A model generated the notes under the pieces. It saw only the letters and a list, made by a program, of their open reading frames with translations, searched no databases and was not told the origin of the DNA. From the NCBI GenBank assembly GCA_021292165.1, contig CM037877.1:307834834-307898833 (forward strand): a stretch of DNA of 64,000 nt, in the 5' to 3' direction. A program made the translations under genes and the position numbers. This document shows, piece by piece, positions 42,568 through 53,679 of the stretch. The first letter of the stretch is position 1. Every line of letters starts with the position of its first letter. Source of the DNA: Shinisaurus crocodilurus. Taxonomy: Eukaryota; Chordata; Lepidosauria; Squamata; Shinisauridae.

Positions 42568-42731
42568 TAGGACCGGTGCAAGGCAGTTTGGTGCCCTAGG
42601 CAAGATCAGATATTTAGTGCCCCCCTTCCCACTTGAAAGCGCTGTATTTTTTTTCAAGGCGTTTCTGGTGCCCTCTTTAGCCCTGCGCCCTAGGCAGCTG
42701 CCTAGTTGGCGTAATGGTAGCACCGGCCCTG
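42568..42731. mobile_element. hAT element family R (CAGGGCCGGTGC end), copy 1
   Basis: Ends TAGGACCGGTGCAAGGCAG and ATGGTAGCACCGGCCCTG are inverted repeats. The exact 8-bp TSD CCTCTAAT is at 42560-42567 and 42732-42739. Confidence 0.92.
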
Positions 42732-42894
42732 CCTCTAATACTAAAGAGGAAGAGACTCGTCCCCACATGGCTTTGGGCAGGGAGGTGGGAAGAATCCTTC
42801 CACCCACCGTCTGCCAGAATTGCAGTATCCCATGAAGAACTATGAAATGGTTTCCGAAAATGCCTCCAGCTGTATTTTGCAACCAATGATGCTC

Positions 42895-42996
42895 TGCCAG
42901 AGCACTCCCCCAAGCTGACTTCCACCAGATGTGTTGGAGTACAACTCCCATCATCCCCACCCTGCATGGCCAATGGCACCAGGTTGGGGAGGGCCA
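42895..42996. mobile_element. hAT-like MITE family H, fragment
   Basis: CCACCAGATGTGTTGGAGTA with ACTCCCATCATCCCC, then GGCACCAGGTTGGGGAGGG. Confidence 0.6.
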
Positions 42997-43843
42997 CTCT
43001 ACAAAGACTCTCCCAGTATCTTACTCTTATAATGGTCACTAAATTTCTTTCCATCATCATCTTCCTTTTTATTAAAAAAAAGGGGGGGGGCAACCGCAAG
43101 CCATTCCTTCTTGTAGCCTTTTCTTACTTCAGTAATTTCAGGGCCTTGAGAAATGCAGTTTTCCCAGCTCCCAAACTCAAACTTGAAGTCTTTTCTGTTT
43201 ATTTGGATCTCGTCCCCCAAAGGAATTGTGGAGATGCCGTTCCCTTCCCGGCTGTGGCCTGGGGTAGAAACAGCCCGTCTCCCTCCTGCTTTTGGACTCT
43301 GTTGTGCCACCATGGCCCAGTGGTCTTGCCCTAGAAACCCTGGAATACATAAATAAGCAGTGCATAATCCAACCCAAATATATTGCCATCAGGAAGAGTC
43401 CAGGCAGGGAAGGAAATTGCCACTTAAGCGCCTGCAGCTTTGTGGATTAACAGGTGGGCTTTTTTTTTTTTTATAGATCGCAAGCAGCAGGCGTGGGGCT
43501 TTGCAGGAGCTTAAGGGAAGCTGGGGGGATGCAAACACTTTGCCAAGGATCAAAGCCCCTCCAGAAGATGTTACCTTCTTCTTCGGCAAGCAACTCCCCC
43601 GGGGCTTCTCAAATCACATTCCTCTCAGGCATGAGGGCCTAACTGAAGCATCAGGGGAAATCTTCCCCAAAACTCCTTTTAGGCCGAAACTATGGCACGG
43701 TCCCAGATGAATCCAACAGTGGTATAAAAACATCAGAACGAAAACTCGCATGGGTTCCTTTCCTTCCTACCTCAGGCCGAGTTTTTATATGATGGAAGCA
43801 GAATGATTGCCCCCTGCATGCATGGCTCGGTCTGTTGTGCTCC
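42997..43843. other. Unassigned sequence
   Basis: No feature recognised. A/G run near 43072-43090. Confidence 0.3.
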
Positions 43844-43851
43844 TGCTAATG

Positions 43852-43986
43852 CAGTGTTTCTCAACCTTGGGTCCCCAGATGTTTTTGGCCTACAACTCCC
43901 AGCATGCCCCAGCCAGCTATGCTGGCTGGGGCATGCTGGGAGTTGTAGGCCAAAAACATCTGGGGACCCAAGGTTGGGAAACACTG
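43852..43986. mobile_element. Foldback hAT MITE family F, copy 9
   Basis: CAGTGTTTCTC...GGGAAACACTG, centre TAT, exact 8-bp TSD TGCTAATG on both sides. Confidence 0.94.
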
Positions 43987-44171
43987 TGCTAATGTAATAA
44001 TGAAGCAACCACTAGAATCACACAAGTATTGGAGGCTGGACTGCAGGGGTGTGTGGGGCAGAGTTAAGGTGGTGCTTCCCTCGTGACCTGGCCCCACCAA
44101 TGGGGTTTCTTTCTTGAAAATATTGGTGTACCCCACCGTGCTGTCAAAGACAGCCAAGGCAACACAGCATA

Positions 44172-44545
44172 ATTGCTTTCCCCAAATTGCTGCCCTTCAG
44201 ATGTGTTGGACTGCAAAAAAAAGAGAGCCAGCATGGCCTAGTGGTGAGAGTGTTGGACTGGGACTCGGGAGATCCGGGTTCTAGTCCCCACTCGGCCATG
44301 AAGCTCACTGGGTGACTTTGGGCCAGTCACTGACTCTCAGCCTAACCAACCTCACAGGGTTGTTGTGACTGGGGATAAAATGGAGAGGAGGAGGAGGAGG
44401 AGGAGGAGGATTATGCAAGCTGCCTTGGGTTCCTTGCAGGAAAAATGGCTGGATATAATTATAGTAGTAGCAGTAGTAATAATAATAATAACAACAGCAA
44501 CAACAACTTCCATCATTCTCAGCCATCATGGCCACGGGGATGACG
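44172..44545. mobile_element. hAT-like MITE family H split by a SINE
   Basis: The left piece 44172-44216 (TTCAGATGTGTTGGACTGCA) and right piece 44506-44545 (CTTCCATCATTCTCAGCCAT) join in family order once the SINE is removed. Confidence 0.6.
44222..44505 (+). mobile_element. Sauria SINE (nested)
   Basis: Full-length with head GAGAGCCAGCATGGCCTAGT. The 3' part has an expanded (GGA)n (44388-44410), and the tail ends in (AGT)n/(AAT)n/(AAC)n. Confidence 0.93.
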
Positions 44546-44924
44546 CACGCACCACTCAAAGCCAGGGGCTCGGCCGGCGCTAGAAGCCGTGGCTGCTCTT
44601 CCCAGTGGCCGTTGAGTGGGCTCATGTGCTGTCACCTCCATGGCGACGATGTGCACAGACCAAAGCTGGGACCTGGCTGGTGCTGTGAGGAGTGGCAACT
44701 CCTTCCAGCACCGCCCGATCCCTTGCTCCGTGCAGAGAGAGGCACGGAACTCCGCCAGCACGGAGGAAGGCAACATTGACGGGGGCCGGGCAGTGACATC
44801 AGTAGCCGTGGCCACACCCGCTGATGTCATCTAGGCTTAGGACAGCCCGGGGAGGGTTGATTTGCCCCCACTCTGGTTTGGCACACCTGTTTTGATCCTT
44901 GTAGACAGTATGAGTATCCCCATT
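44546..44924. other. Unassigned sequence
   Basis: No feature recognised. Confidence 0.3.
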
Positions 44925-45025
44925 GCAAAGATGGTCTACTGAGGAAGGTGGCGAGCTTAGGGCAGAGGTGAAACTGGAACCCAGGACTTCGTAGCTCAGT
45001 CTCTTAAGCAATACGCCGCACACTG
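44925..45025 (-). mobile_element. MIR/CORE-SINE-like fragment
   Basis: CCCATTGCAAAGATGG, GGAACCCAGGACTTCGTAGC and CTCTTAAGCAATACGCCGCA follow the minus-strand MIR order, including the tRNA-like head. Confidence 0.55.
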
Positions 45026-46128
45026 GGTAACAGGGATGCGTGGAACCCCTCCTGAGAAACGTTGCTAGTCTTATTCAGTTCTTTTTTTTTGCTAATCCCT
45101 TGAATGCCCTGAAATTCTTTGGATATTTCACCAGGGATGGGATTTCCAAAGTTGCCCCAAAATTTCACTTTAGGCAAAAAACCGGGGTCAACTTAAGGAG
45201 GAAGTGTGAAGATGTGGGTGATGAGGAATGGCTTGTCATGAAGAAGCCCCTTTCTGGGCTCCATGTTGACACTCCAGTTACATATCAAACACAACTGCAT
45301 CCTTTTATTGGTCATTCTTGGCATTGTATTACATTGCTCATTTAAAAACAACAACACACACACATATAGGCCACTCTGATTATTTCTTTTTATAGAAAAG
45401 AAGGGAAGAAATACTTAGAAATAAAAACTAAAGTGGAGTAAAAACTGGCCCCCAGATTGTGGTAGGGCCAGGCTGGATAAGTCAGGGCTGGAGCCAGTTT
45501 GGAGAGACTCTCATCAGCCCCCTGGTTGGGCCCTTGCCTGGCTGAACTGGGGAGGTCTGCCCAGGCAGTGGTGGGCACAAAGATCCCGCTTAGGATTGTG
45601 GTGCTGGTGAAGGTTTCAGTAGGCGGTTGCAAAGAGCAAGCAAAGACACCCCCTCCCCCCGAAGCAACAGAGTAGTTAGTGAAACCCCCTCCCCCGAGGC
45701 TGTGGACCTGGCAAAGCAGCCCTCCTTCAGGAAGTGGCTCCACCCCTCTCTACTTACCTGGAGACAGGTGAGCACCAGCAGTAGCAAAAGAAAAAAAAAG
45801 AGAAAGAAAAAAAGGCCAGTGCTCCACAATGTCTTTGCCACAACCCCCCCCCCACATAAACTTTGGGAGGTAAAGCCCCTGAAGGACTCGGGCCACCAGC
45901 AAGTGCCCAACAATGCCAAACTGTCACACCAGGCCTGGAGTTAGCCATAGTCCAGGGAACAGCAAATGCACCCCAGGTCTCACCCCCCCCCCTTGTCTCT
46001 TCCCACACGATCCATGTGCCCAGCTCAGTGGCAAACATTAAAGGGCATCTCTCACCTGATATACACAGGTATTCCTTTCCTGCCTTTACTAATTAAGAAG
46101 AAGCACCTGGAAGAGCCACCTTCAAAAC
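45026..46128. other. Unassigned sequence
   Basis: No family recognised. Short A-rich (45785-45812) and C-rich runs. Confidence 0.3.
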
Positions 46129-46346
46129 TGGGACTCAGGAGATCCGGGTTCTAGTCCCCGCTCGGCCATGAAACTCACTGGGTGGCTTTGGGCCAGTCAC
46201 TGACTCTCAGCCTAACCTACCTCACAGGGTTGTTGTGAAGATAAAATGGAGAGGAGGAGGAGGAGGATAATGTAAGCTGCCTTGGGTTCCTTGCAGGAAA
46301 AAAGGTGGGGTATAAATATAATATAATAAATAAATAAATAAATACA
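46129..46346 (+). mobile_element. Sauria SINE, head truncated
   Basis: Begins at CTGGGACTCAGGAGATCC, downstream of the A box. The body and tail are otherwise complete, ending in (AATA)n. Confidence 0.9.
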
Positions 46347-46711
46347 AACTTCCCCACTGGCTGCTTCCAAATCTGCAAGTCCTGCCACTCAAGCCTGATC
46401 GAACTAGAGTCTCAAAGCAAAATACTGTCTCTAAAAGCATCTTTTTGAAAAGAAGCAGCATTTCCTGGGGGGGGCAGGTAGGGGGGCACTATGTGTGTAG
46501 CAGAGATCACTCATCCCTGCAAGGAGCTGTCCTTTGTGTTGCATATTGAGATTTCTTTTAGTGGAGTAATTTCCTAAGTACTAGTGCTGACTCAGAAAAC
46601 ATCTAACAGTCCAGAATCAGGATGGAGAAGGTGGAATTATTTGGATCTTTTGGTTCCTTTTCTAAATTGCCTTGATTTGTTGATGACTTTCTTTAACATA
46701 ATGCTTTAGAA
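46347..46711. other. Unassigned sequence
   Basis: No feature recognised. Confidence 0.3.
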
Positions 46712-46844
46712 CAGGGTTCTCCAATGGGTCCCCAGATGTTGCTGGCCTACAGCTCCCAGCATATCCAGCCAGCGTGGCTAATGGTGAGGGATTCTGGGAG
46801 CTGTAGGCCAGCAACATCTGGGGACCCAAGGTTGGAGAGCCCTG
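46712..46844. mobile_element. hAT MITE family F2, copy 2
   Basis: CAGGGTTCTCC...GGAGAGCCCTG with TSD CTTTAGAA/CTTTAGAG (7 of 8). Inner arms GTTGCTGGCCTACAGCTCC match the copy at 23661. Confidence 0.9.
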
Positions 46845-48060
46845 CTTTAGAGGCTCTAGACTTGGGTAGATCTGCAGTCTAAAGAATAATCACACACCAA
46901 GTAAGATTGCTACTCTGAAGAGGAAGGGTCTTGTGAGAGGCTGGAAAGATTCCTGACAAGGTGGGGTTGGGTGTGGGTCACAGACTATGCTCCCCCCCCC
47001 CGAAGTTCCTCTAGCACTGACCCCTTCAATGTACTAGAAATAGCCCATCAGAGTATCAAGATGTCAAGAGAACTCTGTGGGAAATCTCATAGAAGAGGTT
47101 TGAGTTAGGACTTTGCAAGCCCCCTTGTGAAGAGGAGGTGGTCTGTTCAAATCCTCCCCCGCCCATCCCCAGGTGAGTAGATTTCTGCCCCAGGAACACC
47201 AAGTCCCATTTCGAACCACCTCTATAAAAAATTGCTGGCCACTGTCAATGGCTTGCTTCAGAAAGACGCTGAACTCACAGAGTCCCCTTCAGGCACTCCA
47301 TTTGAGGTGCACCAATAACGAGCAGGAGAATTTAATTTCCACTCAGAGGAAAAGCAGAGATGGAACTGGGCAGGGAGGGAGGGAGGGAGGGGTTTTTGCT
47401 TTTTTTCAGGCGACAGCCCCTGGATTAGAATGATCCCTGAGAGCAGATGCGGGGACTGAACAAACAGAACTCGCAGATGACTGTCTTGTTACCGTTGGCC
47501 CATCAGAAGAGGAACGACTCTCCCCGCCGGATCAATAAGATTGCCTTCCATGGTCGTTTCGTAGAAAAATTGCTCTCCAGACAGGGGGGAAAGTTGAAAG
47601 GGTTCGGCGGAGGCACACGTCACGTCAGGCCCATTCTAATTTTCTTGCTATCGACCGCAATTGGTGCTAGAACCGGCGTGCTTGCTTAATAACTATTTTT
47701 ACACCTTGCTGACTGCCTGAGTACGTCGTGTGGTGTTTTTTTTTTTTTGGTGGCCGTTGTCCCATTCATCTCCCCCTTGAGCCAACACAGAAAGGGTTTC
47801 CTTTGAGGTGTCCCTTTGCAATTGGCACGTTGTCGTATTGTAAAAGCTCCCAAAGTATCAAGTTTGCACAGCACGTTTTGTCGTCGATGATTACCAGCGT
47901 CTTGGTTATGTAGCCTCTTAGCATGCAGGGGGAGTTTACACCTGAGCAGCCTCATGAAAAGACAAGGTATGTATGTATGTATGGATGGCTCTGAAAAGCA
48001 CAGCGACAGAGAGTTCAGAAGAAACCCATGGCAGTCGAAATGAACCATGCAAGGGGTTGC
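46845..48060. other. Unassigned sequence
   Basis: No family recognised. T run at 47737-47748; (GTAT)n near 47968-47983. Confidence 0.35.
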
Positions 48061-48190
48061 CAGTGTTTCTCAACCTTGGGTCCCCAGATGTTTTTGGCCT
48101 ACAACTCCCAGCATGCCCCAGCCAGCTGGCTGGGGCATGCTGGGAGTTGTAGGCCAAAAACATCTGGGGACCCAAGGTTGAGAAACACTG
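48061..48190. mobile_element. Foldback hAT MITE family F, copy 10
   Basis: CAGTGTTTCTC...GAGAAACACTG, 130 bp. The arms meet with no unpaired centre (CCAGCTGG). The flanking 8-mers do not match. Confidence 0.9.
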
Positions 48191-48428
48191 GGTTAAACCA
48201 ATGCTTCTCAAAACTTTTGAACTGCTGCCCCCTTTTCTAAACTTATTTGGACACAGCCACCCCAAACCCAGCACCAATCATCTGTTTCCCACAATAGATC
48301 ATGCATGCAGCTGGGCGCATAAGGGTGATCCTGCTGATACATGCATGAGAGGCACCAGTCAAGCTACGCTGGCATTAGACAAACAAGGGGAATAGAACAA
48401 GGCAGCTCTCACCCCTCCTAGAACAAGG

Positions 48429-48755
48429 CATAAGGACATAAGAAGAGCCATGCTGAATCAGACCAAGGCTCCACTCTGTTCACAACTTCACACAGTGGCC
48501 ATCCAGAAGCTCCAATGGGATAGCCACAAGCGGAACATGAGTGCAGTTGCACCTTCCGGCTTGTGTCCCCCAGCAACTTGTATTGAGGGCACACCGCCTC
48601 TGATCCTGGAGGTGGCAAATAGCCATCATGGCTAGTAGCCATTGATCGCCTTCTCCTCCAGAAATTTGCCTAAGTTCCCTTTAAGGTCATCCAAAGTGGT
48701 GGCCACCATCACTACATCATGTGGTAGCGAATTCCATAGTTTAACTATGTGCTGT
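48429..48755 (-). mobile_element. CR1 LINE 3' portion
   Basis: GGACATAAGAAGAGCCATGC at one end and ATTCCATAGTTTAACTATGT (the coding end) at the other match the CR1 at 19975-20500. Confidence 0.8.
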
Positions 48756-49788
48756 GAACAAAAAACACTGGAACAACGCTTCTGTGGTTCCCCAAATCAG
48801 GTGGAAATTGTGGGGAACGTGCAGTGTGTAGTGGTGAATTTCGAAATGCAGGCTCTCATCATGACAGCCCCCTTAGCCTCGCCCCAAGGAGAATCCAAAA
48901 ATGCAGGCAGCTGTGTGGGTCCATAATAAACCAGTTCTAGCACTTTTCATCTCCACCAGGAACAGGCCTTTTGTAAGGCTGATGGGTCTTAACTGTCCCA
49001 TCAGTTAATTCGAGACCAAGCCACCCTAAAATACTGTCAACAGGGATAGCTGACAACAATAAATTGTTGCTGGGGAAATCCTTTACCTCTCCCGCTGTGG
49101 CTACTGTGAGGATTGCAGCTAAACTCAGAGGGAACCAGGAGGTCTGAGGGGGTGGCAGATGATGTCCTTGTTCCTGCTAGTAATCAAAAAGGTGCCGGTG
49201 CTGCGTCCCTGTGAGGGCTGGCTCCGCCGCACCACTAGGAAAGGGTGAGAGGGTTCAGTCCACCCAGAACTTGGCTAGTGAGGCAAGGAAGGCTCCAAGA
49301 GCCTTCCCTCCCGATAACTTTTCACACACCCCTTCCAAGTATTCCCCACATTGAGCACCATTTGGGTTAAGGTCCACTCGGACACTCGGCGCAGTGTTGT
49401 CGTGGCAAACAGGACTGATCACCAGGGTGGCAGCTGTCGTTGCTTTGAGCACCAACCACTGCATTGTGTACTGCAGAGTGCGCAGACGTGACAAATATCC
49501 CCAAGGGCTCACAATGTACCAACGTTTCAGGGTTATGAAAGTGTGTGTGTGTGTGTGTGTGTCATTCAAACAAAGTTTTTACAAAATGTGCTTGAAGTGG
49601 TGGGACAATGTGAAAGGGAAAGGGTACTAATGTCCCTTGAGAGATCTGAAGGGGGGGGGCTTTACAGTTTGAACTAAAAACGAGCAACAAATTCTTCTTT
49701 AGAGACAGTGCCAAAAACTTCATGGTTGTGGTGGTGCTGTCTTTTGCCTTCTGTGATGTCAGAAGGGCCATCTCACTGAGAGGCAATG
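48756..49788. other. Unassigned sequence
   Basis: (GT)n at about 49541-49562. No gene recognised. Confidence 0.35.
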
Positions 49789-50112
49789 ACTGGGTTCAGA
49801 CAACGCAATAACCCACACTCAAAGGTTGAGTATGGGTTGAGTGTGTGGGCTGTCGTTGAACTGCGGGTTGTTGTTGAAATGTGGGTTATTGTGTTGTCTG
49901 AACTCAGCCAAGATAACAAACCATGGTGTGGGGGGGAAACAGTTCACAGCCCAACAACAAACCATGGGTTCTCTTCATGGGTTGTTCGTGGTTAACAACC
50001 CATGGCTTGTTAGCGCAGCTGGGTTCAGACAACAACCCGCAGTTCAACGACAACCCACACTCAACCCAAACTCAACCCTTGAGTGTGGGTTGTCCTGTTA
50101 TCTGAACCCAGT
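49789..50112. mobile_element. Foldback DNA element (ACTGGGTTCAGA end)
   Basis: Ends ACTGGGTTCAGACAACGC and TTATCTGAACCCAGT are inverted. Inner AACCCACACTCAA / TTGAGTGTGGGTT words pair repeatedly and AACCATGG occurs at the centre. CAATG borders both ends (49784-49788, 50113-50117), a possible 5-bp TSD. Superfamily not assigned. Confidence 0.8.
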
Positions 50113-50126
50113 CAATGTCATCGTAG

Positions 50127-50285
50127 ATTCATAGATCATAGAGTTGGAAGGGGGCTGCAAGGCCATCGAGTCCAACCCCCTGCTCAATGCAGGAAACTAG
50201 AGGGGTGTGTGTCTCCCATCCGAGTAATAACCAGGCCTGACCCTGCTTAGCTTTCCACACTCAGACAAGCTGAGCCAGCATGAGC
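50127..50285 (-). mobile_element. 5S-headed SINE with CR1-like tail
   Basis: On the minus strand AAGCTAAGCAGGGTCAGGCC and GGTTATTACTCGGATGGGAG match the 5S rRNA internal promoter (A and C boxes). It continues into TTGAGCAGGGGGTTGGACTC and CCTTCCAACTCTATGAT, the CR1 3' end. Confidence 0.82.
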
Positions 50286-50289
50286 CACA

Positions 50290-50480
50290 GGCCTGTGTAA
50301 TGGTTAAGTGTTGGATTAGGTTCCAGGAGACCCGGGTTCAAATCCCTACTCAGCTATGAAGTTCACTTGGTGATCTTGGGGCAGTCACTATGTCTCAGCT
50401 TAATCTACCTCATTGGGTTGTTATGAGAATAAAATGTAGGGTGGGGAATGTGCACAGCCTTGAGCTTCCTTGGAGAAAGG

Positions 50481-50531
<51 letters not shown>
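50290..50531 (+). mobile_element. Diverged tRNA-headed SINE with (ATC)n tail
   Basis: GTAATGGTTAAGTGTTGG and GGGTTCAAATCCC resemble A and B boxes. The body parallels the Sauria SINE with many changes. (ATC)n at 50478-50531. Confidence 0.65.
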
Positions 50532-50532
<1 letters not shown>

Positions 50533-51052
50533 CATGTGACTCAACCCTATCACAGGAGTTCTGGTTGAAGGAAAGAGGAGGTGAGGGGAGGGCTTTTCTC
50601 CTGAATCCACAACTAACATTTTGAGTGCTGAGTAAAGAACATTTTCTTCGCAGAGGGAAGAGACTTGGAGAAAAGACATCTGCACACTTCGCTGTCTGAT
50701 GGTTCCAAGCCTGTGCTTGTTTGCTAAAAACAGCAATGGATCAGACACGGCACAAGAGAGTGTAAAGGGCGGACCACTCGGGTGGTGGAAAAGTAGTCAA
50801 GAGATGAGGTGAAGGTGATCTGACTGTGGAAGGCTTTGCTGGAAGAACTGGGGCCTGAGGAGCCATTTGGGAGACAACCTGATGAGTATAGGGGAGACTG
50901 TTCCAGGCACAGCACAGGAGGGATGCAGCAGGAGACCCAGAGAGAGGTGCTTGCAAAGGAGCCTTGGAGCCTACCGACACTTCAGGCTTCAGCTGGTTTA
51001 ACAGGAATTCTGTGAATTGTGATTCCGTCCAGGTGGGTTGTGTTGGGTTGGC
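50532..51052. other. Unassigned sequence
   Basis: No feature recognised. Confidence 0.3.
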
Positions 51053-51060
51053 TTGCCTGC

Positions 51061-51836
51061 CAGGGATGTTGAAGAGTCCTTGGTCTCGAGTCACGAGTCG
51101 AGTCACGAGTCTTTGGACTCGAGTCTCGAGTCCGAGTCCGAGTCTCCTTGGTCCAAAATGGTGACTCACGAGTCACGAGTCCTGAGTCACTCCCAAAACT
51201 GACTCCACGAGTCCCTATTAAAATCAATGGGGTTTCCCCCCAACAAAATAAGGCTACTTCAGATGTGTGGCTTAAATAAATTCTAGGCACAAGTGTGCCT
51301 TTTTATTTCAAAACTCTGCAACTGATTTTGGCAAGAACTGACCAGGCAGACAAACCCAAAATAACCAGGCAGGCAGAGGAGGCAGGGAACCCCAAAGCAG
51401 TCAGGCAGAGGCCTTTGTCTTGGACAATTCAACTGTTGAACAGGTCAAGAAGAGACCAGGCAGGCAGAGGAGGCAGGGAACCCCAAACAGGCAGGCAGAG
51501 GCAGCCAAAACCAAAATGTCTGACCCTAACCCAAACCCCCCACAACAACACATCAATCAAAATAAATCTCAACACATCGTTGGGGCTGCGCTCCTGGTAG
51601 CTGTCCATAGTGGCCGAGCAGCGGCACACCTCGCTTCCATGCACTCTTCGCCGGCAATCACGCTCCTCTCCACTCCTTCTGGCACAGCCCAGGGATGTTG
51701 ACGAGTCCTTGGTCTCGAGTCCCGAGTCGAGTCTCGAGTCCCATTAAAAATATTGGGACTCGAGTCCGAGTCGAGTCAGAGGGGGGACTCAGTCCGACTC
51801 ACGAGTCGAGTCCTCGAGTCCGAGTCCCCATCCCTG
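51061..51836 (-). mobile_element. GACTCG-end hAT element, copy 4 (family G, full)
   Basis: CAGGGATG...CATCCCTG with the exact 8-bp TSD TTGCCTGC (51053-51060, 51837-51844). It is 776 bp and the near-identical inverse of 2013-2781, including the minisatellite, the internal CAGGGATG and the ATG-containing segment (51604-51606 on the minus strand). Confidence 0.94.
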
Positions 51837-52014
51837 TTGCCTGCAAAGAATGTGCATGTTGCTTGCCTCCACTTACATTCTGCCTCTATACTTGTAAATA
51901 TATTAGCCATTCCAGCAGGCTGTACAGGGGGAGATGAAAGGGGAAGCCCTGCTGAAAAGCTATTTAGTTTTTTCCCCTCTTCCCTTCCCGTACTTTTTCC
52001 TTGTGTGTCATGCC

Positions 52015-52148
52015 TTTTCAGATTGTAAAGCTGCACTGCGGGCAGGGACTGACTGGTTTTACTGATTGGATGTAACTCTTCCCCTCTGGAGGGCTTTTTG
52101 GCTGGGGAGTGGGATGAAATGCTATAAATAAAATAACATGAATAAATA
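52015..52148 (+). mobile_element. LINE 3' tail fragment
   Basis: AGATTGTAAAGCTGCACTGC then GGGCAGGGACTGACTGG, and GATGAAATGCTATAAATAAA at the end. Class uncertain (L2/CR1-like). Confidence 0.4.
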
Positions 52149-52254
52149 GAGCAAATTGTACAAAAATGCCATAGGTCCAACAGACTCTCTCACCCAAAAG
52201 AAACCAAATTTGGTTAGCGTTTCCCCTGGAAATACTCATTGCTTGAGAAAGTGG

Positions 52255-52862
52255 GGGGCGCACAGTAATATGAATGGAACAGCTTGAACGTCGAGCTTCA
52301 GGGAAAAGATGAGGATATTTCAGGAATGATCTTTTCAGCCGATACATTCAAAGGTAAACATGAGTTTGTGGAAGTCACAATTTCAAAGAAAATCACTTGT
52401 GCACTTCCTTGCAATGAAGAAAGTTCTTGGTGAGTGTAAATCCGACAACGTGCCGTTTGTGGGCCAGCTTGGTGCACTGGAGGAGCAATTCCACAGCAGA
52501 TTTCAGCAGTTCACTGACACAGAAGCAGTGCTGTTAATGGTTCTGAAGCCACTCACCGGCTGATAACACCCAACCTGCAGCCACCATCGGGGAACTGGGT
52601 CGGGCTGGAGCAGATCAAATAGAGCTGGAAACTGTGGACTTTCCGAATGATTTTGTTTTAAACGCAAATGCTCGGCGGCATGACCACTTTTGGAAACTTG
52701 TTGATCCCACAAAAGTTGCCTTTGTGGAGAAAGACTGCAGCAAAGATAACGTCTTCTTCTTTTGCATCGACATACCCATGTGAGTCACTATTCTCATCCA
52801 TGAAATTAATCAAATCCAATTACAGAAGGCGGGTGACTAATGATCACCCGAATGGCGGTTTG
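52255..52862 (+). pseudogene. hAT transposase remnant (GTF2IRD2/ZBED-like class)
   Basis: Pieces in different frames follow the C-terminal half of a hAT transposase. LNVELQGKDEDISGM then ADTFKGK lies near 52270-52350. MSLWKSQFQRKSLVHFLAMK is at 52360-52563. VDFPNDFVLNANARR and FWKLVDPTKVAFVEKDCSKD are near 52620-52740. FASTYPCESLFSSMKLIKSN is near 52755-52830, the conserved hAT C-terminal dimerisation motif. At least two frameshifts and several stops break it. The N-terminal BED finger and catalytic region are absent. Confidence 0.8.
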
Positions 52863-52968
52863 TGAGCTTCGAGTTCTTCATACAGTCCCAATTATGAGAA
52901 AATTGCAGATGGGGTACAGTGCCGAATTTCTCACTAGCTTGGAGATTTGCACAACTTATACCTTAACA

Positions 52969-53103
52969 CAGTGTTCTCCAACCTTGGGTCCCCAGATGTT
53001 TTTGGCCTACAACTCCCAGCATGCCCCAGCCAGCTACGCTGGCTGGGGCATGCTGGGAGTTGTAGGCCAAAAACATCTGGGGACCCAAGGTTGGAGAACA
53101 CTG
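52969..53103. mobile_element. Foldback hAT MITE family F, copy 11
   Basis: 135 bp, centre TAC, tips CAGTGTTCTCC/GGAGAACACTG. Flanks CCTTAACA and CCTTAATG agree at 6 of 8. Nested in the hAT relic. Confidence 0.92.
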
Positions 53104-53399
53104 CCTTAATGCTTACCTGAGTTTGTTTTTATATTTCATTTTTTAATATATCAAGGAAGCTTGAATGCATTCTTCTACAATTTAATTTTTATATACATAG
53201 ATAGTTTAAGTAAATTCTACAGGTTCGTGTCTTTGGTGTCCTTTTTTCCTCTCCACTCCATCATCGCCCACTACCCCCGTGGCAGCCAATCTTGTGGTGT
53301 CGGCTTCGAGTCTTCGACACTTCCTCAAAATTCCAGACGTGCCCACGGGCCCACAAAGGTTGCCTACCCCTGCTTTAGTCTAATATTGACTTCCCCTGT

Positions 53400-53505
53400 T
53401 CTCACCCTAACCTACCTCACAGGGTTGTTGTGAGGATAAAATGGGGAGGAGGAGGGTTATGTAAGCCGCCCTGGGTTCCCTGGAGGGGAAAAAATGCAGA
53501 ACAAA
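53400..53505 (+). mobile_element. Sauria SINE 3' fragment
   Basis: CCTAACCTACCTCACAGGGT through TATGTAAGCCGCCCTGGGTT. Confidence 0.8.
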
Positions 53506-53544
53506 ATACAGGACCAGACCAGGGTATGGTCTGAAGGCACATGA

Positions 53545-53675
53545 GGCAGCCGCCATGTGGAAGCTAAGCAGGTCTGGATCTGGTTAGTGCTTGGAGGGGA
53601 GACCACCTGGGAACAGCATTTAGCCACCTTGAGTTCCATGATGGAAGAAAGGTGGGATATCATAGATATGATAAT
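53545..53675 (+). mobile_element. 5S-headed SINE with Sauria-like tail
   Basis: AAGCTAAGCAGGTCTGGATC then TGGTTAGTGCTTGGAGGGGA (5S rRNA internal promoter) runs into GCCACCTTGAGTTCC...AAAGGTGGGATAT, which parallels the Sauria tail. Confidence 0.72.
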
Positions 53676-53679
53676 GCAG

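Larger units (their letters stand above)
52240..53372 (+). mobile_element. Degraded autonomous-type hAT element, 3' part
   Basis: Contains the transposase remnant below and a 3' end reading GGTTGCCTACCCCTG at 53358-53372, a typical hAT terminal repeat. The 5' end was not found. A family F MITE is nested at 52969-53103. Confidence 0.7.

Noticed and set aside
50478..50531. (ATC)n tract as a SINE-independent functional element
   Set aside because: Simple repeat at the tail of a diverged SINE; nothing further supported.
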